Below, piece after piece: positions 22,587 through 34,103 of a stretch of 64,000 bases of DNA. Numbering within the stretch: the stretch's first letter is position 1; the number at the start of each line of letters is the position of its first letter. Below the pieces are notes generated by a model. It had not been told where the DNA came from, searched no databases, and was given only the letters and a program-made list of their open reading frames with translations. The stretch is from Flaccisagitta enflata (taxonomy: Eukaryota; Chaetognatha; Sagittoidea; Aphragmophora): NCBI GenBank assembly GCA_965153355.1, contig OZ231127.1, positions 19,840,001 through 19,904,000 of the forward strand. The letters are read 5' to 3'. Both the position numbers and the translations under genes were made by a program.

Positions 22587-23303
22587 TGATCTTCGGGAAG
22601 ACGAAAATGCGGGACCGTGATGGAATTGACGCCATTTTTTGGCTTCATGGGCCTGGATGCCTCTGCTGCAGTGGTCCGCCGGGTTGTTTGACGAATCAAC
22701 CCAGCCCCACTGTTGAGGATCAGACCCGCTATGGATCTTGGAGAGACGATTGGCGAAAATACAGGCCTCGGGTCTCGCCGGATTGTAAATCATCTTCAGT
22801 GCAGATTCAGAATCAGACCAAAATCTGACGACGAGATTGTCCAAGGTGGTCCTTCCGACGAAGCGTGCTTGAGCTGCACTGCTTTTCTGCGGATACACCC
22901 GACGCTGTGAATGCTGTTGTGATGAGAAGCACGTTGGATTGAGTGGAATGACGTGAGATTTGGAGGCAAGGAAAGAAATGTGAACATCTCCATCTCGGTT
23001 GACTTGACGTCGATATGCAACTGCTCCATATCCGCCTTTTGGAGCCGCATCGCAAAAGATCTCAATTGTTATTTCCGCAATGTCACTATTGTCGACGCCG
23101 CCATTCCACCAGCTGCCCAATTCATTGTTGTGAGAAGAGGCTAAGATGAGTGTAGCGGAAGAAGGATTCTCGACGCTTTCTTCCAAGGGCGAATCCCATC
23201 CCACTTCCTGTGGACGACAGAGTTGAAGGTGACGTCTGCCGATGTATGCGCTTGGGCTCCAAAATCCCAATGGATCATAAAGTTTAGCTTGCATGGAGAC
23301 CAA
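22587..23303 (-). pseudogene. BEL/Pao pol fragment (connection and RNase H), fused in frame to cadherin
   Basis: Residues 1-239 of a 1106-codon open frame. LYDPLGFWSPSAYIGR, IEIFCDAAPKGGYGAVAYRR, FWSDSESALKMI and WVDSSNNPADHCSRG are typical of BEL/Pao RNase H. The frame runs straight into cadherin at about 22586. Upstream the same frame is closed by TAA at 23337-23339, just after pol text GVSWLPAEDVFIFICDE. Integrase and the 3' LTR expected after RNase H are absent. Confidence 0.82.
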
Positions 23304-23479
23304 TTGACGAGGTGTTTTTGCTCTAAGAGTTTTGAATTACTCGTCGCAGATAAAGATGAAGACGTCTTCCGCCGGAAGCCATGAGACGCCCAACACCTGC
23401 GCCGGCGCATCATCTTGTTATCTGAGATGGGAATTGGCACGCTCGGACTTCCATCCATCAACTGCCGCGCATTACTTTC

Positions 23480-23966
23480 CACTTCACAAGATCCATCCCG
23501 CCTTCAGCCATCGCCGCCACTGCATCCACCTTCAACTGCAGTGCTTCTTCAAACCGAATCCCCACCCCCACTTCGCGTCAATGAGAAGCCAAAACGAATA
23601 AGATCGTAGATGTTGTAGGGATACTTGGGCCAAGATTACTCAGTATCTGACGGTGAAAGATGTGACGAATGAGCTGGATTGGCTGCCGAAGACGTGTGAT
23701 AAGAACAAATTCAAGATGGCTTCTCGTAGAGTACGGTCTTTGAACCAAAAGAATCTGAACAAATCAGCGTCGTCAGGATGGACGCGGATTTGGTGGAAGA
23801 ACGCCTTTATGTCACACATAAAGGCGATCTTCCACTGACGAAAGCGCATGAGAATGTCCATCAGGCTATTCATCAAATTTGGGCCTCCGACGAGCAGATC
23901 GTTGAGTGAGATCCCGTCGGTCGCCGCACGCGCATCGTGTGACATACGCGCGCTGCTTCCGCGCAC
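23480..23966 (-). pseudogene. BEL/Pao reverse transcriptase fragment
   Basis: GISLNDLLVGGPNLMNSLMD, RFRQWKIAFMCDIKAFFHQI and DLFRFFWF match the conserved BEL/Pao RT core. After a frame break, MAEGGMDLVKWK is seen near 23500. The expected YVDD box is not legible. Broken. Confidence 0.8.
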
Positions 23967-24399
23967 CCGACGATATGAAGCGGCAAATACCAGCGCGCTT
24001 CAATGCCGCTGCGGGCCGTCGACGTTGTCGACTTCAACCGCCACTCCCGCCTCGTAAAACTTCTCGATTTCACGGAAGACTCTTTCTTTGAAGGCTGGAT
24101 CACGCTTGAAGCGAAAACGTTGATTACCAAGTCGCTTCATCGCAGTTGGTCGTGATTTCACTCTTCTCAGAATTTGGCCATGATTTTTTCATGATGAAAT
24201 TTCCATGTGACGGGAGCAAAGTATTTTTCACAATTGGGCAAAAATATATCTTTTCCTCTAACGTTTTGCACGCCCTGACATTTTCAAGGGAATCACCCAT
24301 CTCCTCTTGCGAGACGATTGATGATGCAAAGTCATGGTAGAAGATGCGGTCAATGTTGCTGTTGAGGACGCGATTGTCGAGGATGCGATCGATGTTATC

Positions 24400-25069
24400 G
24401 ATGAGGACGCGGTCATCCGTCGCGATAGCGTTGATCGACGCAATATCCCGTCCTCTTTTGCCCGTTTTTCCACATACAGTCCAACCAAATAGACATCTGA
24501 AGCAAGTCAAAGATCCTGAAGGCCCTCGACGGATTTCTTGAGCGACGGCGGCACCCGCATGCGCCGCTCCGATGATCATCATCACACCGCCCCAGCTTCT
24601 GGAATTTTACGCCTTCGATGTGAGGTTGGTCAGATAGGTCGCGGAGAAAAGGAGGAATATCGCGTTCGCTCGTTAACAAATCACCCACCAATGCGCCGCT
24701 GATGTCGACGACGTATTCCTCGTCGACCGATTGCATGGTGAATGATGCGATGAAACGATCCTCAACAATATGACTTCCCACAGTAATCACCGTCATTTGC
24801 ACTGTTTTGTTGGAATCAGAAGACTGCGAATAACAGCTGGTACTGATCACATCACGATCAGCGCCTGAGCCGATCATGGCATATATCGTCCTCTGCGCAC
24901 CCGAAGAATTGTTTAAGATAGTCACTGGAACGATCGGACGGACAACGTGCCGAATGAAGAGACGGACCGCGACGCTGCCCGCGGCGCCAGTCATGCCGTG
25001 GCGCGGAGGATGATCGCTGATCGGCTGCCCTCCCGCTGCCGACGAAGGCTGGTGCTGCTGCAGCCGCAT
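24400..25069 (-). pseudogene. BEL/Pao aspartic protease region, catalytic Asp lost
   Basis: VRPIVPVTILNNSSGAQRTI then AMIGSGADRDVIS aligns with the retropepsin active site, where the family has DSG. Here the first residue is Gly (GSG). Another frame (24124-24585) continues with AHAGAAVAQEIRRGPSGS, the usual Pao text after the protease. Non-functional. Confidence 0.72.
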
Positions 25070-26114
25070 CCTGGGACTTTTGAAGGAGCTGAAGGTACTT
25101 TATTTCCCTGCTTATTTTCTCCTTTCTTCTTTTCCTTCTTCTTCTTGTAGGTGCGCCTCGTGGAGAATCGCGTGCCGCTTGCAGGCTGGTAAGTCGGCCT
25201 GTTCACGCATCCTTTGGCGTTGTGTCCTGGCGCGAGACAGTGGAAGCAAAGACGACTAGACATGATCTTTTGAACTCTCGCGTCCACTTCCAACTCTAAC
25301 AGTTGATGACAGTTTTCTGTTTGATGCATTCCACTGCAGACGTTGCAGTGGTCCGCCGACTGCGTCTTTTGCTTGCCATTGGTCAAAGCATCTTCATATG
25401 ATGATGGCGCTCCTTTCTCTGTAGTTGCGACTGCTGCCACTGATGCTGTTTTGCAGCTGACGCCTTTGTTGCGCTGAATCACCGCCCATGTCTCGATCAA
25501 GTTGACCAAATTGTCGAATGAAAACATTTGTCCATTCAGGGCTGCTTCATGTTGCTTTTCCCAGAATTTATCTGCAAGATGAGGGACCCTCTTGTTGAGG
25601 ATCTCCTGCAGCAGCTCGTCACGATAGCATTGCTGCACTTCTCCACAGGTCCTCGCAACCTTCTTTGCCTTTTGCAACCTTGCAGACAAACTGAAATGCC
25701 TTGCATGGTCGGCCGACTGGATCTTCGCCTCCGCGACGATTTCGCTGAACAGCGCCGCAATGTTGCAGCGTTTTGCCATGAAGACGTACGCTCCATTTTT
25801 GCGAAGGTGCCAATCTCTCCTTGCTGTCGTCTGTGCTGCATCAATCGTCGCAGTTTCAATGATTCTCTTGCCGGACCAGCAAACCACTTAGGCAATTCCA
25901 ATAAGATGTCCATTTGCGTCAAGCCTTCATGCTTCTCAGCATCTTTAAACTTCCTCTTCCACATCATAAAGTCAGTGGACGAAAGCTCCTGCAGAGGCTT
26001 CTCAGGTCTTCCTCTCCAACGCTTTGAGGCCGACCTCCCTTGCTCGCATGAGATCATTGTACGTCGCTCTTTCCAAAAACCTGTCCAGAGCCGGATTGTT
26101 GGGCATCTGAACAT
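24991..26114 (-). pseudogene. BEL/Pao gag fragment with zinc knuckles
   Basis: Overlapping frames carry TDFMMWKRKFKDAEKHEGLT and related Gag text, then two knuckles, CNVCSGMHQTENC (CX2CX3HX4C) and CFHCLAPGHNAKGC (CX2CX4HX4C), which bind the RNA genome in active elements. Split by a frameshift near 25600-25800. Confidence 0.75.
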
Positions 26115-26257
26115 GGACTTCCGGTTGACGGGCTACTTGGTGATGCTCCACTTGATGATACGCTGGGGGTTGTTGGACGAAAGCGTATTGACCCCGACTT
26201 TCACCGGAGATCTCTTTTTGGTGGTTTTTACGCTCCACCCCACTTCCTCTTGCTGAT

Positions 26258-28776
26258 TTACTTGTTGCTGACGATCATCTTGATGGAATCGGGGAGCATC
26301 AAAATCTTGGCGGACGTACTGTCGTTGCTGTTGTTCTTCTTTTCGCTGTTTTTCTTCTGCTCTCGCTGATGCAAGGTCAAAGTCTCTGCTGAATCTGCAT
26401 CTTCAAACTGTCCACTTCTTGCTGCAAACGTTGATTCTGCTGGACAACTTCCGCTTGAGGCGTTGCTAGAGGCGCTTGCGCTACTTTCGGCGCCTTCGGC
26501 TGCAATCCATTGTCTTCTTAGGAGCGACTTTTCTTCTTTCTTTATCTTGCAGCTGCTGTGCCAACTTCGCGTCAGCGGCCTCCTGCTTCTGCCTCTTCCT
26601 GCGCATCGCTCCGTTGCATCACCCCGCCTCCGGCTGTGTTGGAAGACCTTTTCCCCTTGATGGGGAAGACCAGTCTCCCTTCTAGCAGAGCCAATCTGCT
26701 TCTCGAAGATCACTTCCGGTGCGGTAGGGAGAATCGTTGCTGCTGGGGTTTGATGATGCTGATCCTGATGCTGTTGTTGTTGTTGAAGCCGTTGCTGCTG
26801 CCACTGTTGATGTTGTGCCGCTGTTGCTGGTCAGGACGCTGTTGCTGCTCATTCTGCTGCTGCAGTTGACGCTGACGTTGTCCTTGCCAAGCATGCTGCT
26901 CCATCTGTTGCTGCTGCTGCATCGGCTGCTTGACGGACGTTTCCACTGACTGCACATGACGTCGCTGTATGTTCGGATTGAACGATCCCGGATTGAAGTT
27001 TCTGAAGATAGATCGACGGTCTCCCGGCGGATGCTGCGGCTGCTGCTTGTCCAGCTCAGACAGTTGCCTAAGCTTCACATCCCGCTGCTCTAAAGCCCCA
27101 CCAGTGCCGCCGTCGTTCAGGCTATTCCAGTGCTTCCGTTGCATTTCTGCCGCATTGTTGTTGAATATTCCCGCTCTTCTATCTTCATCTCGTTGCTGCT
27201 GCTGGCGAAAGTTACACATTTTGTCGTATAAGTCCTTGTCTTCTTGTGATGAGCTTCGTTGTTGGAATCCCAATGGCACCGCGATCGGCGCTTTTGGAGC
27301 TGTTGCTGCACCACCACCTCTCCCTCAGCCATCATGCGCAGCCGTTGATCTGCAAGGCGTTGCTGTCTCTCTTCTTCTGTCTCCTCACTGATGTTCATGC
27401 TTTCGACAAAATGGTTGTTTGAAGCTGGAGGATTCACCACCAACGCAGGGATTGCGGCGGGAGGTTGCTGTTGCTGCTGCAGTTGCTGTTGCATGTTTTC
27501 CCCTGCATCGTTTTGTGATTGTTGTTGTTGTTGTTGCTGCCGCTGCTGCTGCTGATCGTGTTGTTGCTGTTGCTGCGCCACAGGTTGTGGCGCCGGCTGC
27601 AGGTTCTGTTGTTGTTGCTGATCTTGTTGACAGAATTGTTGTAGTTGCTGCAACTGCTGCTGCTGCAACAGCTCTTGCTGCTGCCGTTGAGCCGTCCGCT
27701 GCTGCCGCCCGTGGTCGGTAGATGACGTTGCTGTTGAGTTGCTGCTGCTGCATCTGCAATTGATGCTGCTGCTGTTGCTCCTGTTGCTGTCGCTGCTCCT
27801 CCTCCCGCTGTTGCTGCTGCATATCGTTAATCAGCCGACGGCCTTGTCGCATTTCCTCCTCCAACTGCCTACTCCATCTGTCTCTCTCAGCACTCCTGCT
27901 GACGGCTCGCCGCCTCGCCCTCTCCTGCGGCGTCAATCCATTGATGATCCCGCGGCCTCTTGCGAGAGCGTCGGCGTCGCCGAGATCCGCAAGCATGTCG
28001 TCAGCTTGCTGCATTGGAGACGCACGCGCAGGTTCAATTTCCGAGACCAAGTCTGATACCCATTGATTGACGGCATCTCCTCTTTGAATCGGCGGCAGGT
28101 TTAAAAATTGGCCGCCAGTTGGAGATTGCATGCACCATGTCGCCGGGCCGGAAGTGGTAGATACCGGATCCGTCGTCAGGCGAAGACGCCGCATCCTTGG
28201 AGCCGGAGCGCCGGCACATTGTCACGGGCGGCGGAGTGGCCAGCTGGGAGACTGTCTCATGAGAATTCGCGTTGACGGGTCTTTGCGATTCCCAATGTCG
28301 CGAGCACTGCGTTCAATGATGTCGGCATTGGAAGGAAAAACCCTCTGGATAGTTTTCACGATCAAAGAAACGCATGGAGTCCCATTCGCGCCGGATTCGA
28401 CGCAAAGAAGACGCCGCGAATCGAAGAGGGTCGCCGGGCATCGAGTCGAGCGCCATTTCTCTTGCATACGATATGAAGTCGTAGACCATGTCCCGAAGGC
28501 CGGGTCGAGCGCCATCTGATTCACAGGCGGCGTCGTCACGAGGCCATTCCTGCCTTCGGCGCAAGTGGAGACGGCGTCGAAGAGGCGCCGGCATCCTTCC
28601 ATTTCCGCAGTGATGTCGTTCTTCATTGCGCGCAAACGGTTCGACCTCGGACACTGATTCAAACCGAAATGAGATACACGAGATGACGTTGAAGCGGTCG
28701 AGACGGTGTCGTCGTTGCGCGCGGCTGCCATTGTCCAATTTCGCTCCGAAAAGTCTGGTGACCTCCGTTTAGCCAA
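26258..28776 (-). pseudogene. Gln-rich N-terminal gag region of the BEL/Pao element
   Basis: Three frame-shifted pieces: 28222-28776, 27117-28194 and 26258-27279. The first has VSHFGLNQCPRSNRLRAMKN; the others are dominated by CAG/CAA-coded Gln runs. Attribution to gag is by position and partial similarity only. Confidence 0.5.
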
Positions 28777-28780
28777 TTTT

Positions 28781-29700
28781 CATGCGTTTTTTGGGCAGCG
28801 GCCCAGAAGGGGTTTGTAAACTACGCCCACGAGTTTCAACTGGCACTGTCTATGAGCGTCTATCTGACTGACGACTTGTGGTGAAAGAAAGTTGGCCGAA
28901 TTGGAAAATAGGAAGGCGATCGTCTCGTTTATTCCATAAAAATTTCAACAACTGAAGAGAGGGGGAAAAATGAAAGGGAAAGTGGGCGTTAATTGTGATC
29001 AGCAAACGCAAAAGATAACATGAAATCGAGATAGGACACAATAAAGGACAGAAACAGCACATGACAACATGTTCATCTTCTTCAGAGCCCATGCCACCTG
29101 ATAATACCTGCCCCTGCCCCGGCCCATCCCATTAAATTCATCCATATCATCCCTATAGTAAGCTGACCGGCAAGCGATAAAACCATACTAAAATCCGGCG
29201 ATAAAATGCAAAAGGCAAAAGATAGTTATTAGATAAAACAAGATAAAACAACGTTAATAAAAGCAGAAACACGTCTATAAAACTTACTTTTAGGCCCACT
29301 TTCGTTGGTTTCAACCCACAGTCTGTCGATGTCAAATTAACGTTAATTGTCCGTTCATTAGTTTATCTGCAATAAAAAGATGAGAGATTATTGAAATTAG
29401 TGAGTTCCAAGGCTTATCTAGACGATCATAAAATCAATCAAACACTCTTTGCTAGCTATGCCATAATTAAATAAAATCAATCAATCCAAAAATTGGATGA
29501 CACGAAAGACGAGTTACGTATATCTGCCTACGTAGTAAAAACAAATGGCACAAAATCAAGGCGCAACCATATGGTTACCCATCTAGCGTTCAATATAAAA
29601 AATGGCAAGAAACAAAAGACACGGGCATCGAATAGTAGAGAAAGAGAAAAAGCCAAAAGCACGCAAAAGAGACCAAAGGCACACACACCTAAGCGACGGA
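28781..29700. other. No gene recognised; possible remnant LTR or cadherin intron
   Basis: AT-rich sequence upstream (on the minus strand) of the BEL/Pao gag. GGCAGCGGCCCAGAAGGGG near 28795 resembles an F2 arm. No coding exon of the cadherin was recognised. Confidence 0.35.
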
Positions 29701-30197
29701 CAGACATACATTTCTAACAGATAAAATCTGTTTATGAGATCCAATTAATGGTACCAAATAAACAAATTCATTTATGAGATTCATATTTTTGGTGTTTATA
29801 AACACAAAAACTTCGAAAGGAGGTAAACGCTATGAAAACAAATTTACGGTGCCAAACAGAATAAAAACTAGTGGCGCTGGGAAAGGCAAAATTAGGGTCT
29901 TACCCTGCATATTTCATGAACTTTAGAATTTTCTTTGTTTTGTCTTTTACTTATTTTTTTCTATTAAGTTAAAAGTGAAAAGGATTTTAGATGAATTGCC
30001 CTATAAGACAAATCTTACTTTCTTCTTCTATCTGCTATGATTTGTTGATGTTTAAGGCACCGCTTATATATGACATTTATTCACACATGAAGTGTAGCAC
30101 AGTAAAATAGAAAGGCGGAGCATGATCTTAAGATTATGGTAAATTTAGATACAGGCAATAGACGATGGGGGAAAAAAAAGGAGACATTAAAAATGCT

Positions 30198-32720
30198 CTA
30201 CCAAGCATATTGGGGGTCAGCGCATCGCGCCCGAGTGAGAAAGTTTTGCTGACGACGTTCAACCAACTCTTCCCATGTTGGTCGACCAAGGGAGTGCTGA
30301 AGGTTTGTCACACTCTCAAAGTAGCGATAACCAAAGAGCTTCCGAAATATCGAGTTGTACGCGACACGTAAAGAGCGTTTTTCATCCCGATTTGAGACAG
30401 CTATGGTCTCAATAGCATAAGTGATTATGGGCACGCAATGAGCTTCCAAGAGACGCAGAAGCACCATGTCGTCCGATCTTCCTTCAACGCGTAGAATTGA
30501 ATTGAGCGATCGATAAAAAGATTTTACTCTTTCAGAAATTGAGCAATCAAATCTGCGACCGTTGGTGAGAACAACACCGAGATATTTCCAATTTGAGACC
30601 CAATCGATGGGGGCTCCGTTAAGCATGGGCTGATAGTGAGAGCTCAGAGGTCTGCCGAAAAACATATTTTTTGATTTTCTCACATTGAGACAGATATCCC
30701 AATCTGTGCAGAAAGTGCTGCATATGTCAAGAAGCCGTTGAAGGCCTTTTAAAGATGGTGCAAGGATGCACATATCATCCGCGTAGAAGAGGGCTGCGGC
30801 AAATAATTCAGCGATATAACAGCCAATGCCACTTTTCTTCAGTAAATAAATTAATTCGTCAACGTAAATGTTGTACAGGTCTGGTGAAAGAATGCCGCCT
30901 TGTCTTACACCGGCTGTGACGTTGAACCACGAACTAAAGTGGCCATCCCACTTAACTCTGCATTGCAAACCGTCATACCAAGTTATCAAAATGTCTAAGA
31001 AGCATTTAGGGATATCTCGTTCAATCAGTTTGATAAAGAGACCAGAGTGAACGACTCTGTCAAAGGCCTTTGAGGCATCAAGAAAAGAGCAATATACTCG
31101 GCTCCCGTGATCAACGTAATAGTTGATTGTATCTCGAAGGCAGTAAAGGGCATGGTTTGATGACAATTTCCTTTTGAAGCCAAATTGGTAAAGTGAGGTT
31201 TTGAGACTATTGGCAAACTTGTTACGCAAAATTATCTCAAAGATTTTGGATGCCATGGGAGAAATTGTGATTCCCCGATAGTTAGAGATGTCACTGCTAT
31301 TGCCGTTCCTGTCCTTAATGATTGGGACAATTGTCCCAAAACGAAACTGCTCGGGGACATATGCATGTTTCAGCATGTAGTTGAACAATGATGTTAGCCT
31401 TAGCATGAGAGCTAATGGCCCATTCATGAAATGTTCTGCTTGCAGTCCATCATCGTCGGAGCATTTGCCTTGATTCATGGCACAAATGGCGTCGATAGTA
31501 TCATTCAAAGAAATGGAGTAAGAATCACAATCACAATTTGCACTGTGCCCATGGGAGAACTTTGCATACTGGAGCTGAAACTCGGAATCCAGTGCACGGA
31601 CTTTTTCTGAGTTGTTTGGTTCAGAATTTTTTTGAAAATTTGACTGAAAGGCTGATGCAATTCCATCACTTGTTGTCTGACCATCGACGACAGGAGCAAA
31701 ACTATTCTTGTCTTTGCCATAAACGGATCGCCACCATTTCCAGAAAGACTGAGTGTCTTCGTTAGACATTGCCGAGTGGAGTTTGTTCCAAGCTGACTGT
31801 TTTGGAGATCTTTTGGCGCGGCGAATTTCGTTTTTATAAGTGGCCCTAACACGCAGCCTTTCCAAGCAAATGGGGCCTTGGCGAGGACGACCTTCAGCAA
31901 TCCACATGGACTGCACTGAGATGTTTTGGTTTCGGAGCTGTGTGAGAGCCGGTGTCCACCAGTCCTTTTCTACTCCAACCGTCTTTTTTGGAAGAGATTT
32001 CGACGCATCTTTTACACAAGAGATGATATCATTATATTCATCTTGAATGTCTTTTCTACAGGTGTCGCTCGTACACCCACCTGCTCGGTCGCCAAATGTA
32101 GTGGAGGCCAAGTATCTAAAGGAACCCCAAAAAGTATCCAGAAACTGACGCTGAAGCAGGTTCTGCTCCAGCCTTCTGGTGTAGTCAGAGATCGTGTTGT
32201 TAGACAATTTAGCCCAATTAACAGAGGACTGAGAATCCGTTTGATTTTGAACCGTATTCGGCGGCTGAATCTGAAGCCTGATGTTCATCAAGATTGGAAG
32301 ATGATCTGAACAATTATCGCCATCATCAAGTATCTGATGGTTATGACTTGAGCCATCGAGAAATGATTTGCTGACTATAAAATGATCGTTGAATTTTTTT
32401 TGATCCAAAGAATCATGACGGTATGTGTATCGAGGCGCTGAGATAAAGCTATCACAATATGCAAATGAGTATTTTGTCAGTAAATCACTCCACAAAGGAT
32501 CAAATGGAGATTCGCCCTTAAGTTCCGTGTTTAGATCACCTCCTATCACAATTTCATGGTGTGGATGATCTTCTATAAGCAATTCGATCATTGAGATTGC
32601 ATCAATTGTATCATTCATGCATTGATCCCGTTTGCTCGCATTGTAAAATGGCATGTAGACTGAGATGAATAAGATGATGCGATCCGAAGAATTTTTTGTG
32701 AGAAATGGAAAGAGTGTCAT
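30198..32720 (-). CDS. LINE ORF2, 3' portion: endonuclease end and reverse transcriptase
   Basis: The endonuclease part shows EIVIGGDLNTE and DNCSDHLPILMNIRL. RT motifs follow: SNYRGITISPMASKIFE, QFGFKRKLSSNHAL, YCSFLDASKAFDRVVH, AGVRQGGILSPDLYNIYVD and the catalytic box FYADDMCILAP (near 30775). The first few codons come from the insert, so this frame's own start is not the native one. The frame is otherwise open to its stop at 30198, so the element was probably recently active. Function in active copies: nicking target DNA and copying element RNA into it. Confidence 0.9.
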   Translation of the reverse strand: MTLFPFLTKNSSDRIILFISVYMPFYNASKRDQCMNDTIDAISMIELLIEDHPHHEIVIGGDLNTELKGESPFDPLWSDLLTKYSFAYCDSFISAPRYTYRHDSLDQKKFNDHFIVSKSFLDGSSHNHQILDDGDNCSDHLPILMNIRLQIQPPNTVQNQTDSQSSVNWAKLSNNTISDYTRRLEQNLLQRQFLDTFWGSFRYLASTTFGDRAGGCTSDTCRKDIQDEYNDIISCVKDASKSLPKKTVGVEKDWWTPALTQLRNQNISVQSMWIAEGRPRQGPICLERLRVRATYKNEIRRAKRSPKQSAWNKLHSAMSNEDTQSFWKWWRSVYGKDKNSFAPVVDGQTTSDGIASAFQSNFQKNSEPNNSEKVRALDSEFQLQYAKFSHGHSANCDCDSYSISLNDTIDAICAMNQGKCSDDDGLQAEHFMNGPLALMLRLTSLFNYMLKHAYVPEQFRFGTIVPIIKDRNGNSSDISNYRGITISPMASKIFEIILRNKFANSLKTSLYQFGFKRKLSSNHALYCLRDTINYYVDHGSRVYCSFLDASKAFDRVVHSGLFIKLIERDIPKCFLDILITWYDGLQCRVKWDGHFSSWFNVTAGVRQGGILSPDLYNIYVDELIYLLKKSGIGCYIAELFAAALFYADDMCILAPSLKGLQRLLDICSTFCTDWDICLNVRKSKNMFFGRPLSSHYQPMLNGAPIDWVSNWKYLGVVLTNGRRFDCSISERVKSFYRSLNSILRVEGRSDDMVLLRLLEAHCVPIITYAIETIAVSNRDEKRSLRVAYNSIFRKLFGYRYFESVTNLQHSLGRPTWEELVERRQQNFLTRARCADPQYAW
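32580..32693. repeat. 114-bp direct repeat, left copy
   Basis: CAATTCGATCATTGAG to GATCCGAAGAATT is identical to 33606-33719 as read by eye. It duplicates part of the LINE endonuclease coding sequence on both sides of the insert. Confidence 0.95.
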
Positions 32721-33605
32721 TAAATGAGGCGAATGTCACAAATCCCATGAGTTTTAAAATTATTTTAGATTTTATGATAAAAAGAAGATAATGGTTCCAG
32801 GATCTATGTCTGAACTGTAAATTCTTCAAAAAATATAAATAAGGGACCTTTTATATTTGATTTTTGTCATTTGCACTGCAAGAAATCAATTGAAATCATA
32901 GATCATTTGAAAGATATTTAAAAGAGCTTTCATTTGCCGCCAATCTCGCATTTCTAGCTCAATTTGTTCAGACGCAGTAAAAAAAAGACTGAAGAGTATT
33001 TATTTTCAAGTTTGAAAAGGTGCATCACGAAAATGTACCCATTTAACTTCAAACCAATGTCATTTCCAAACAAGTAAAGCTAGGAGGCTGGGATTGGTCT
33101 AGAATGAAAGATCTTTCGAAGCTCTTTCAAACGGTCACTGATTTTGTTTACTTTTTTTTATTCAAACATGGATATATTAAGAGGAAAAACAGATCAATAA
33201 TTTTTCAAATTTAAGTGATGAAAAAATTCTTTCTTTTGTCATTCATAAAGGGTTCAAATCAAGTAAAAACCTATCAAAATCAATAAATACTTCGAGAGAA
33301 AGCCCTTCAAAAAATCTGTCATTTGAGCCATTTCTGGAATTAATAGCTCGATTGGTTTGCAGGTAAATAACAATAGTTTGTAAAATTTGTCCTTTAAAAA
33401 CTAAAACAGAAAATCTGTTGTTTTCCCAAGTAGGTTTTGATACATTTGTCTTCATTTTAACATAAAATCCAAACTAATTGATCAAATTGGATGGGACTGG
33501 CGGCAAATTGTTCATTTTTTGAAGCTCTTTAAAATGCTCATGAATAACGATAAGATTGTTTGAATTTAAACAATATAAAACTATACTAAAAGTTGTAACC
33601 TTTTT
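32694..33605. mobile_element. 912-bp insert in LINE ORF2, with internal inverted repeats
   Basis: Unrelated AT-rich sequence between the 114-bp repeats. TTTGCCGCCAATC with AAAGAGCTTT nearby (about 32925-32960) recurs inverted at about 33485-33535. GGGATTGGTCTAGAATGAAAG (33090) and CATTTGCCGCCAATCT have relatives at 36560-36760. No coding capacity. Confidence 0.7.
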
Positions 33606-33719
33606 CAATTCGATCATTGAGATTGCATCAATTGTATCATTCATGCATTGATCCCGTTTGCTCGCATTGTAAAATGGCATGTAGACTGAGATGAATAAGA
33701 TGATGCGATCCGAAGAATT
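33606..33719. repeat. 114-bp direct repeat, right copy
   Basis: Second copy of the duplicated endonuclease segment. The LINE reading frame continues upstream from here without loss. Confidence 0.95.
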
Positions 33720-34103
33720 CAACTCTACCGCCACAACACGCTTGTGTTTATAGTTAGACACAGGTCTTATAAGATGATTCAGATCGGGAGACCAACAAAT
33801 AGCTACTCCTCCATATGGGCGACCTCGATAAATCCCAGAAGAGACACTATCTTCCATGCCAGAATGAGCAACATATTGACAGTTAAGTTGCTGTAACTTT
33901 GATAAATGGAACTCGCTGAGCCAGTGCTCCTGTAACATCCAGATGCCTTTGTATGAACTGATGCAGTCTTTGGCATACTGTGACGAGGTTGAGAAGCCAT
34001 GGAGATTAAAAGACGCAATGGTCACATCCTTTTCACTTGAAATCGAGGCAGCGAAAATAAGGGTGACAAAAATGAGAGAGAAGAGGGAGCTACAATGAGC
34101 CAT
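33606..34103 (-). CDS. LINE ORF2, 5' portion: start of the endonuclease
   Basis: ATG at 34103 lies inside the last codons of ORF1, overlapping it by 14 bases (frame change), so re-initiation after the ORF1 stop is likely. It opens with a hydrophobic stretch (MAHCSSLFSLIFVTLIFAAS) that looks like a signal peptide, then KDVTIASFNLHGF and MLQEHWLSEF, the AP-like endonuclease start, and GRPYGGVAICW. The frame is cut by the insert after the 114-bp repeat. Confidence 0.85.

Larger units (their letters stand above)
22587..28780 (-). mobile_element. Decayed BEL/Pao LTR retrotransposon, 3' end lost
   Basis: In minus-strand order: a gag-like region with very Gln-rich stretches, two zinc knuckles, retropepsin, reverse transcriptase and RNase H. 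Frames break repeatedly by shifts and stops. No LTR pair was recognised; the 3' LTR side is replaced by cadherin. The 5' LTR may lie in 28780-29150 but was not proven. Confidence 0.85.
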
